DNA from: Lacihabitans soyangensis
GTDB taxonomy: Bacteria > Bacteroidota > Bacteroidia > Cytophagales > Spirosomataceae
Length of the DNA stretch: 64,000 nucleotides
Assembly: GCF_024343775.1 (NCBI RefSeq)
Contig: NZ_RJUF01000194.1
Coordinates: 124,001-188,000 of the forward strand
Reading direction: 5' to 3'
Shown here piece by piece: positions 16,326 through 23,729 of this stretch (its first letter is position 1; every line of letters starts with the position of its first letter). The notes under the pieces are model-generated. The model was not told where the DNA came from, ran no database searches, and worked only from the letters and a program-made list of their open reading frames with translations. The position numbers and the translations under genes were made by a program.

Positions 16326-17894
16326 ATGCAATCTGGCTTATTAAGTTCTCTCATAATATTACCTCTGATTGCTTCAATGGTCATTTTGTTGCTTCCCGAA
16401 AGTTACAAAGGGTCATACAGATGGATATCGTTGATTGTCCAAATCTTGCTCATGATAAACTTAGGCACCTTGATTGGCGGCTTTGAGCCCAACCACACTG
16501 GTTATCAGTTTTTAGAGCATTTTGAATGGATAAGACTAACTTTAGGCAAAACTTCCATATTATCAATAGATTACATAGTAGGCATAGATGGCCTAAGCTT
16601 GGCCATGGTGGCTCTTTCGGTAGTAGTTTTCTTTATAGCCAACATATCTTCATTTTCTATAAATAAAAAAGAAAAGGCCTATTACAGCCTATTTTTACTG
16701 CTTACCGCCACAGTTATCGGTTGTTTCATAGCCATCGATTTCTTCCTTTTCTTTATTTTCTTTGAATTTATGCTTTTGCCGATGTATTTCTTAATCGGTA
16801 TTTGGGGTGGACCAAACAAGGCATATGCATCGCTGAAGTTTATCATTTATACGCTGGTTGGATCGGTAATGATTTTGGTCGTGATGATAGCATTAGCCAT
16901 GTCGAATGTCGATGAGTTTTTTACAAGCGAATACAGAAGAACGGTCTTTAGCTTTGATTTTAGAATACTCAGTGACCATGCGAATTTGCTGAAAGGGTCG
17001 TTGTTGAATATAGAAAATCCAGTGAAAATCTTCGGAATAAACGCCCGAGATTTCATGTTCATTTTGCTATTCATAGGATTTGGAATAAAACTACCCATGG
17101 TGCCATTTCATACTTGGCTACCCGATGCACACGTTGAGGCTCCAACGCCCATTTCGGTGGTTTTGGCTGGTATATTGCTTAAAATTGGTGGTTACGGACT
17201 TATTAGGATAGCCTATGGATTTTTCCCGGACATAGCTATTCACTATGGATTACTATTTAGTATTATGGGCTTAATATCAATTCTTTATGGCGGTTTTAAT
17301 GCCTTGGCTCAGAAGGATTTAAAGAAATTGATAGCCTATTCTTCCATCTCTCACATGGGTTTTGTACTGTTAGGCATTGGTGCGTTTAACATTGAAGGTT
17401 TTAACGGTGCTATATTCCAAATGTTTAGCCATGGTTTACTATCATCTATGCTCTTTCTGATCGCTGGGGTTTTGTACGAAAGAACCAAAAATAGAGAAAT
17501 AGCGAACTTCAGAGGTTTGGCCAAAACAATGCCTATATTCACTGTAGCAGTTACCATTGCTTTCTTTGGATCACTAGGCTTACCATCGCTTTCTGGTTTT
17601 ATTGGAGAGTTTTTTACACTTTTTGGAAGTTTTCAGGCAAGGAGTGTGCCTAAGGTTATTCCAATTTTAGGAGTATTAGGAATTGTTCTCTCGGCCATAT
17701 ATTTGCTCTGGACTTTCCAGAAAATGTTTTTTGGAGAATTTTGGACAAAAGAGGAATTCAAGAACAATTTGACTGACCTCGATCAGAAAGAAATCATCAT
17801 GCTGGGGGTTCTTGGAATTTTAACATTGATTTTTGGAATTTTCCCGAATATACTTTTTGACCTCATCAATCCTAGCGTAATTCAGCTTTTTTAA
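16326..17894 (+). CDS. nuoM: NADH-quinone oxidoreductase subunit M
   Basis: 522 residues with about 14 membrane helices. Family landmarks are FFEFMLLPMYFLIGIWGG (conserved Glu in helix 5), LPMVPFHTWLPDAHVEAPTP (PDAHxxAPT motif) and LKKLIAYSSISHMGFVLLGI. It is the second antiporter-like subunit of complex I. It begins 1 base after the nuoL stop and its TAA overlaps the nuoN ATG by 1 base, so the three genes are one coupled unit. Length is normal. Confidence 0.95.
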   Translation: MQSGLLSSLIILPLIASMVILLLPESYKGSYRWISLIVQILLMINLGTLIGGFEPNHTGYQFLEHFEWIRLTLGKTSILSIDYIVGIDGLSLAMVALSVVVFFIANISSFSINKKEKAYYSLFLLLTATVIGCFIAIDFFLFFIFFEFMLLPMYFLIGIWGGPNKAYASLKFIIYTLVGSVMILVVMIALAMSNVDEFFTSEYRRTVFSFDFRILSDHANLLKGSLLNIENPVKIFGINARDFMFILLFIGFGIKLPMVPFHTWLPDAHVEAPTPISVVLAGILLKIGGYGLIRIAYGFFPDIAIHYGLLFSIMGLISILYGGFNALAQKDLKKLIAYSSISHMGFVLLGIGAFNIEGFNGAIFQMFSHGLLSSMLFLIAGVLYERTKNREIANFRGLAKTMPIFTVAVTIAFFGSLGLPSLSGFIGEFFTLFGSFQARSVPKVIPILGVLGIVLSAIYLLWTFQKMFFGEFWTKEEFKNNLTDLDQKEIIMLGVLGILTLIFGIFPNILFDLINPSVIQLF

Positions 17895-19339
17895 TGAAGG
17901 AATTACAAGAAATACTCTCCAGCTCGAAACACATTTTACCCGAATGGATACTTATCTTGGGTATCTTGTTATTGGTCATCATAATATCTTTTCAAAAAAA
18001 AGATTCCAAATGGCCGTATAGATTTTCATTCTTGCTGGTTCTGACTTACACTTTCACAGCAACGTATTTTTATGAAAATCTACCATCAGAAGGCCTAAAA
18101 CTCTACGGTAACCTACTATTGGTTGACCAAACCAGCTTGTTTTTCAAACAATTAGTATCTATTTCTACTATTATTTTCTTAATTCATGGGAGGTTATTTA
18201 AATACAAATTTGATGGTGAAATATACTTCTTGATACTTTGCGTATTACTGGGTCTGAGTTTTCTGGCCATGACCACTCATTTTTTGGTCATTTACGTGAG
18301 TATTGAGTTAGTATCCATCGCTTCGTATGTTCTGGTAGCCACCAAAAACGAAAAAACGAATTTTGAGGCGGCCATTAAATACCTCATTTTTGGAGCCACA
18401 AGCAGTGCCATTATGCTTTATGGGATATCGTTGTTTTATGGAATGGGACACGTGCTAAATTTCGCCGAACAAACATTCTCCGCATCAATTTCGAGCAATT
18501 CGCCACTTGTTCTACAAATCGTTTCATTCTTGTTTTTGGGTGGATTGTTCTTCAAAATAGCAGCCGCACCGTTTCACAGTTGGGTTCCTGATGTATATGA
18601 GGTCACCTCTACCCCAGTGATATCGTATCTATCCTTTGCACCGAAAGCTGTGGGGGTATTGGTTGTAGCAAGGGTAATTCAAGCCAATTTCGCGGAGCTT
18701 AACGCAGTAGTTTTGTTGATAATTTTTGTTTCATTGATAGTTGGTAATTTGGCGGCTTTGTGGCAAACTAACCTCAAAAGAATGCTTGGATATTCGGGAA
18801 TTGCTCAAGCAGGATTTATATTGATTGGCGTTCTGAAAGGCCCCCAAACAGATTTTTATGGTGCCTTTTTTTATCTCTTGACCTACTTACCAATCACCAT
18901 GGGAGCTTTTTTCTTGGCTGATTTATTGAAAAAACAGTCCGGAAGTGATGAAATAGAAGACTTCAAAGGTATTGGACAGAAAAATATATTTATGGGATTA
19001 AATGCTGTAATTATTATGATGGCTTTGGTTGGCTTACCTCCAACCATTGGCTTTATGGCAAAACTGATGGTTTTTTCTTACATCATCAACCTTGGAGAAG
19101 ACATGCACAGCTCGGTTTACTATGGACTTCTGATATTCGGGCTTATGAATGCCGCTATTTCTATCTACTACTACCTAAAAGTGCCATATTTTATGCTCAT
19201 CAAAAAGAGCTACAATCAACCACGGTACAACCCCGATTTCTTTCTTACACTCGTTCTCACTTACTTCAGCATTGCTTTGATAATTTTCTTTTTATATCCC
19301 GACTTCGGTACTGAATGGGTTAGAAAGGTTTTGTTTTAG
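17894..19339 (+). CDS. nuoN: NADH-quinone oxidoreductase subunit N
   Basis: 481 residues, about 14 membrane helices. Signature stretches are VIYVSIELVSIASYVLVATK (helix 5 Glu), KIAAAPFHSWVPDVYEVTSTP (the W-x-PDVYE motif) and LKRMLGYSGIAQAGFILIG. It is the third antiporter-like subunit of complex I. It ends the cluster; the next gene is the convergent vapC, 82 bases away, and I see no clean terminator between them. Confidence 0.95.
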   Translation: MKELQEILSSSKHILPEWILILGILLLVIIISFQKKDSKWPYRFSFLLVLTYTFTATYFYENLPSEGLKLYGNLLLVDQTSLFFKQLVSISTIIFLIHGRLFKYKFDGEIYFLILCVLLGLSFLAMTTHFLVIYVSIELVSIASYVLVATKNEKTNFEAAIKYLIFGATSSAIMLYGISLFYGMGHVLNFAEQTFSASISSNSPLVLQIVSFLFLGGLFFKIAAAPFHSWVPDVYEVTSTPVISYLSFAPKAVGVLVVARVIQANFAELNAVVLLIIFVSLIVGNLAALWQTNLKRMLGYSGIAQAGFILIGVLKGPQTDFYGAFFYLLTYLPITMGAFFLADLLKKQSGSDEIEDFKGIGQKNIFMGLNAVIIMMALVGLPPTIGFMAKLMVFSYIINLGEDMHSSVYYGLLIFGLMNAAISIYYYLKVPYFMLIKKSYNQPRYNPDFFLTLVLTYFSIALIIFFLYPDFGTEWVRKVLF

Positions 19340-19421
19340 GTGAGAAAAATTAATGTTTCCTGAGGTAGAAAAATTGCAAATACTTTTATCTAAATAGACC
19401 ATGTTTTGGTTTAAAAGATAA

Positions 19422-19826
19422 TTATCCAAAAGTTTTCAGCTCCGAGCCTGTGGTTATTAGCTCAAAATCAGAATCGTTATGAACTAATGTGGCGTTACTC
19501 TCTATTGCAATTTGAGCAATCAGGCAATCGTTGCTCTTTCGAATGGTGATGCCTTTTTTCTTTAGGTCGAAATATAGTTTGGCTGCTGAAATGGAGATTG
19601 CTGTCCAATCCATTTCTGGAATCATAAAACGAGAAAAATGCAAATTGTAAAATTCAAACTCCTTTACGGTTTTTACACCCATAAGAAACTCTTGAATAAC
19701 AGGCGGACAACACCAAATATGAAATGGATGAAATTTCAAATATTCATCCAACATATCCGTTTGCTGATTAAAATGACCCTTAGAATAATTTATCCAAACT
19801 GAAGTATCTACTAGAATATTCTCCAT
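19422..19826 (-). CDS. vapC: PIN-domain toxin VapC
   Basis: A 134-residue PIN ribonuclease. The acidic metal-binding residues are visible: Asp7 in LVDTSVWINY, the mid-domain Glu near VIQEFLMG, Asp in SNDCLIAQIA (about residue 101) and Asp in HNDSDFELI (about 118-121). VapC toxins cut tRNA or rRNA when released from VapB. It begins directly behind the vapB stop, with no intergenic base between the stop codon and ATG, as expected for a coupled toxin-antitoxin operon. Length and motifs are complete, so the toxin is probably active. Confidence 0.9.
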   Translation of the reverse strand: MENILVDTSVWINYSKGHFNQQTDMLDEYLKFHPFHIWCCPPVIQEFLMGVKTVKEFEFYNLHFSRFMIPEMDWTAISISAAKLYFDLKKKGITIRKSNDCLIAQIAIESNATLVHNDSDFELITTGSELKTFG

Positions 19827-20018
19827 TTATTCAGTCCTCATTTTATCTAAGTCACCTTCCCAAACATTAGAACCTTTCATTTTAAGTAGTTCTTGGGCAG
19901 AAAGTATTCTTAAATAATTCTCAAGTGCTTTATCAACAGCCTCTTTCTTGGTTTTAATATTAAGTAATGACATTACTTCAGCAACCTTCTTTTGGTCTAT
20001 ATCGATATTTGTCAACAT
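19827..20018 (-). CDS. vapB: VapB-type antitoxin
   Basis: 63 residues from the ATG at 20018. A longer reading frame to 20063 would run through the promoter and operator, so I reject it. The protein starts with a short ribbon (MLTNIDIDQKKVAEVMSLL) and helix (KTKKEAVDKALENYLRIL), the pattern of the VapB family with a C-terminal VapC-wrapping tail (NVWEGDLDKMRTE). It neutralises VapC and probably represses the operon together with it. Confidence 0.85.
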   Translation of the reverse strand: MLTNIDIDQKKVAEVMSLLNIKTKKEAVDKALENYLRILSAQELLKMKGSNVWEGDLDKMRTE

Positions 20019-20032
20019 TGTTTTAGATTCTA

Positions 20033-20064
20033 TTTGTACAAATATATTTAAAATTATGTACAAA
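20033..20064 (-). promoter_or_regulatory. vapBC promoter and candidate operator
   Basis: A palindrome TTTGTACAAA (20033-20042) overlaps a TATATTTG -7 box (20039-20046, minus strand), and a second half-like copy TGTACAAA lies at 20057-20064. The spacing of two similar sites over the -7 region fits autorepression by the VapB-VapC complex. Confidence 0.5.
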
Positions 20065-20149
20065 AATCCAATTTGGCAATGTTTTTATACAAGTACGAGG
20101 ATTTTGAACAAGTTGCAAGTAAAGATCTACCAAAAATTATGGATATAAA

Positions 20150-20175
20150 AAAAGCGACACCGAAGCATCGCTTTT
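20150..20175 (-). terminator. Rho-independent terminator of the S10 peptidase operon
   Basis: AAAAGCGA (20150-20157) and TCGCTTTT (20168-20175) form a perfect 8-bp stem with a 10-base loop, 22 bases after the stop of the peptidase gene on the minus strand. Confidence 0.75.
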
Positions 20176-20196
20176 AAATTTATAAAAATATCATTA

Positions 20197-21744
20197 TCAA
20201 TATTTTGCAGCCTTACCAGGTGCAGGTGTACTTTGTTTTATGAATTCTCTGAGGTCTTCGTTGGCTTGTTGTAAATCCTCTCTGCGGAGATACATCATGT
20301 GACCAGAACGGTAGCCTTTCCAGCTTAGTCTTTCTTTGGTTTTACCACTTGGATCCATCTGCCACATGTTGTATTTGGCATTAAAATAATCGCAAGCACC
20401 ATCATAATAACCCGACTGTGTAAGTACATGCAAGTAAGGATTGGCAGCCATAGCAGCTCTCAAATTCTCTCCGAGATTAACATCGTCACGCTCCCATGGA
20501 TTAACGGGTCCAAACATATTGTATTTTAAATCTGTCTTGAACTTCAATTCTTCACGCAAATACATGTTGATAGGTGGTGTAAATGAATGTAACCACGAAC
20601 TCAACTCGGCATTGAACTCAGGTTTTTCGCCTCCGTCTTTTGAGTCAATTCCTAAGTATCTGGAATCGAGTCTACCCACAGTATAACCTCTGTCACGAAG
20701 CAATTCTTTCCAAAAATAATTGAGTGAAATTTTTAGGTTGTTTTTCATCAAAACATCCTCAGACAAACCTGAGTATTTCGACATTTTAGCAGCTAAGGCT
20801 TTCTTTTCGTTTTCTGGCAAATATCCTCCTTTGGCTAAGGCCGGAATCAATTGATTCACCGTAAAATCCTCCACTTCAGGTAAAAAAGCCGTCAAATCTT
20901 TACTTTGAAACGATGCCTCCAAGGCTTTATGATACCAGGCCACTGCTGCAAAATACGGCAAACGCAATGCATCGCCCATGGTTTCGTCACGTTTGATACC
21001 CAAGTCGGTTGGAGAGACTAAAACTACTCCATTCAGATACATCCAATGGCTGCTTTGTAATTCTAAAGCCATTCCTGATACACGGTTTGTACCATAACTT
21101 TCACCTATTAGATATTTCGGGGAAGACCAGCGGTTAGCTCTACTCACAAAGGTATTTAACCATTCCGATAGATACTTAATGTCTGCTTTTACTCCAAAAA
21201 AAGTGGACTTCGGTGTTTCCGGATTTATTATTCTTGAAAAACCAGTATTTACGGGATCAATAAAAATAATATCGGCCACATCAAGAATAGAATATGGATT
21301 GTCTTTATATCCATACGGTTGAACGGGATAACCTTCGTCATCGATATTCAAAACTTTGGGACCGGTATATGCAATATGCATCCAAACCGAAGCCGAACCA
21401 GGGCCTCCATTAAAAGAAAATATTATTGGACGGGTGGCTTTATCTTTTACGTCACTGCGTTCATAGTAAGTATAAAAACATGAAGCAATGATTTTACCGG
21501 CGTCATCCCAAACAGGAATAGTTCCAGCAGTGGTTTTGTAAGGCACTTTTTGACCTTTGATGGTTACCTCACCGTTAGTTACTACACCCATGTCAGGATT
21601 GAGCACCCTTGAATTAGAAATTTGAGGTTTTTCTTCTGCTTTTGGCGTAGTGGCTGCAGTAGGAGTTGCCTCTGCCTTCTTTTGCTGGGCATTTGCCAGG
21701 AATGTTAGTCCCAAACAAATACCTAAAAGTAAATTTCTCTTCAT
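20197..21744 (-). CDS. S10 family serine carboxypeptidase-like secreted protein
   Basis: 515 residues with a signal peptide (1-19, ending ANAQ) and an Ala/Thr/Pro linker. The alpha/beta hydrolase core shows FNGGPGSASVW (oxyanion loop), LIGESYGTNRVSG (catalytic Ser in GESYG), YYDGACDYF near residue 443 (catalytic Asp region) and YRSGHMMYL near residue 485 (catalytic His). These fit family S10, which removes C-terminal residues from peptides in the periplasm or outside the cell. The ATG lies 3 bases behind the stop of the LytTR regulator, so the peptidase shares the operon of the two-component system and may be under its control. Confidence 0.87.
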   Translation of the reverse strand: MKRNLLLGICLGLTFLANAQQKKAEATPTAATTPKAEEKPQISNSRVLNPDMGVVTNGEVTIKGQKVPYKTTAGTIPVWDDAGKIIASCFYTYYERSDVKDKATRPIIFSFNGGPGSASVWMHIAYTGPKVLNIDDEGYPVQPYGYKDNPYSILDVADIIFIDPVNTGFSRIINPETPKSTFFGVKADIKYLSEWLNTFVSRANRWSSPKYLIGESYGTNRVSGMALELQSSHWMYLNGVVLVSPTDLGIKRDETMGDALRLPYFAAVAWYHKALEASFQSKDLTAFLPEVEDFTVNQLIPALAKGGYLPENEKKALAAKMSKYSGLSEDVLMKNNLKISLNYFWKELLRDRGYTVGRLDSRYLGIDSKDGGEKPEFNAELSSWLHSFTPPINMYLREELKFKTDLKYNMFGPVNPWERDDVNLGENLRAAMAANPYLHVLTQSGYYDGACDYFNAKYNMWQMDPSGKTKERLSWKGYRSGHMMYLRREDLQQANEDLREFIKQSTPAPGKAAKY

Positions 21745-21747
21745 TTT

Positions 21748-22461
21748 TTATTTGTTATAGTTTATTGCTTCTAGGAGGCTTTCCATGTTACTATCACTCA
21801 CCGGAATTTCATATTTACCTATCGTAATCCTGTGATTTCTAATAGATTCTATCTTTTCAAGATTAACGATAAAGGATTTCTGAACTCTAAGGAATTTTTT
21901 GGATGGCAACTTTTCTTCAATTCCTTTTAATGTTGATTTCGTAAGAATTGGATGCACTGCATTGGTTACATAAATCTTGATATAGTCTTTGAGACCCTCA
22001 ATGTGTGTGATCTGGTCAAAATTTATTTTTACCAAAGAGTATTCCACGTTAACAAACATGTAAGTTTGCTCCTCATTAGTGACTTCGCTTTTTGACAACC
22101 TAAACAATTCTTTTGCCTTCATGGCTGCCTTTGTAAAACGCTCAAAACTAACGGGTTTCATGAGATAATCTACCACCTGAAGGTCGTAACTCTCAACGGC
22201 ATACTGCTCATATGCTGTTACAAAAATCACCATAGGCTTGGTCACCATACTTTCAAGAAGTTTTGTTCCTGTCATACCCGGCATTTGAATATCTAGAAAG
22301 ACCAAATCTACCTTTTCATTGGCCAATAGCTCTATGGCCTCAAAGGCGTTTTTACAAGTACCTACAAGCTCGAGAAAAGGAAGTTGCCCTATATTCTCTT
22401 CGAGTAGCTTTCTGCCTAAAAGTTCGTCGTCAACGGCAATACATCTTATTTTGGAATTCAT
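21748..22461 (-). CDS. LytTR-family response regulator
   Basis: 237 residues. A receiver domain (1-120) has the phosphorylated Asp in LVFLDIQMPGMTG (about residue 56), followed by VIFVTAYEQYAVESYD and the switch Lys in YLMKPVSFERF. A LytTR DNA-binding domain (about 135-235) contains ITHIEGLKDYIKIYV and FLRVQKSFIVNLEKIESI. It is the output partner of the kinase gene that ends 3 bases upstream and is followed after 3 bases by the S10 peptidase. Targets probably include the divergent receptor gene, but no repeat was confirmed in the shared promoter region. Confidence 0.93.
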   Translation of the reverse strand: MNSKIRCIAVDDELLGRKLLEENIGQLPFLELVGTCKNAFEAIELLANEKVDLVFLDIQMPGMTGTKLLESMVTKPMVIFVTAYEQYAVESYDLQVVDYLMKPVSFERFTKAAMKAKELFRLSKSEVTNEEQTYMFVNVEYSLVKINFDQITHIEGLKDYIKIYVTNAVHPILTKSTLKGIEEKLPSKKFLRVQKSFIVNLEKIESIRNHRITIGKYEIPVSDSNMESLLEAINYNK

Positions 22462-22464
22462 ATT

Positions 22465-23508
22465 TTAGGCTTTGTTTTTTAAATCTAATTCTAAATATAC
22501 TTCAAAAAAACCGTTTTCTTGTTTCATGGCAAGTTTATGAGCATCTGGATAAAGCAAATCAATCCTCCGTGTTACGTTTTTAATTCCGATTCCAGAGTTT
22601 GGATCTTTGGTCTCAGTCCTTTCGTTACTCATAAGGTTTTTAACCGAAAACTCGAATTTCTCACCTTCCTTCGCTTTAATAAAGATTTCAATTTTGGGGT
22701 CCTTGATAAACCCTACGCCATGCTTAAAGGCATTTTCAACAAATGGAATCAACAACATGGGTTCTATCATCATTGAACCGGGGTTACCTTCAAGCCTAAG
22801 GTCAATTTTAACATCTTCGCCAAATCTTACGTTCTGAAGCTTTACGTAGTTTTCGAGATACCCGATTTCCTTTTCAACTAAAACCTGCTTGTTTTCTGAC
22901 TCATATAGCATGTATCGGATTAAATTCGACAATTCAAGTGTTACACTTTCGGCTTCTTTAGATTTGGTACGGATCAAATACACAATACTATTCAAAACAT
23001 TGAATATGAAATGTGGACTAATTTGAGAACGTAAAAAGGAAAGTTCTGACTTTAATCTTTCCGCCTGTTCCTCTTGATTCTTTTTCGACTGGCCAATCAT
23101 AAATATCACAAAACCATAAAGTGTGCTCATGGAAATGATAAATAGAACAGGAAACAGGGTTCGAGAGTCATAAATACGGATGGGGTATTTATCAACCAGA
23201 TAATCTTTTAGCAAATAAAAGGCAAACAAAAACACCACAAACATTACCAAAAGACTCATAATATAACTGGTAAGCTGGCCCTTGTGCAAAAATTTCCTAA
23301 TTAGAAATTCAGAATTGAAATAAAAGAAAGGCATTGTAAAAAAGCCTAATGGTAAAGTTAGCATTAACCATTCATAGCGGCTTTTGTCATCGTCCATTAT
23401 GGAGTTAAGGATGGGTAATACCAACCAAAAAAACCAAAAAATGACATGAAACAATACCCTAAATAGTAAATCGCTCGATATTTTTTTATTTGTGATTTGC
23501 ACTTTCAT
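22465..23508 (-). CDS. LytS-type sensor histidine kinase
   Basis: 347 residues from the ATG at 23508 (an upstream GTG at 23532 would add 8 residues). Four hydrophobic helices form the N-terminal half (about 15-150). The His_kinase domain has the phospho-acceptor motif FLRSQISPHFIFNVLNSIVY and an HATPase region with PFVENAFKHGVG (N box) and SGIGIKNVTRRIDLLY (G box). It autophosphorylates and passes phosphate to the LytTR regulator behind it. The lack of a sensory periplasmic domain suggests signals sensed within the membrane. Confidence 0.92.
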   Translation of the reverse strand: MKVQITNKKISSDLLFRVLFHVIFWFFWLVLPILNSIMDDDKSRYEWLMLTLPLGFFTMPFFYFNSEFLIRKFLHKGQLTSYIMSLLVMFVVFLFAFYLLKDYLVDKYPIRIYDSRTLFPVLFIISMSTLYGFVIFMIGQSKKNQEEQAERLKSELSFLRSQISPHFIFNVLNSIVYLIRTKSKEAESVTLELSNLIRYMLYESENKQVLVEKEIGYLENYVKLQNVRFGEDVKIDLRLEGNPGSMMIEPMLLIPFVENAFKHGVGFIKDPKIEIFIKAKEGEKFEFSVKNLMSNERTETKDPNSGIGIKNVTRRIDLLYPDAHKLAMKQENGFFEVYLELDLKNKA

Positions 23509-23729
23509 AGAATTGTAAGGATGCAATTTCACATTTTTTTTTAAATAAAATTCAAATACAAGACCAAAATTGTATTTGAATAGATTTAAGAATTATTTTC
23601 ATGGCATATGCACAAAATCATCGATTATTGACCTTTTATCCTCATTTAAGTTTCATTTATCTAATTCTTGGAAACGTCAAACTTTTTGATGTTAGTTTTG
23701 TTATCGATTTATTATCAAAAAACTATTAC

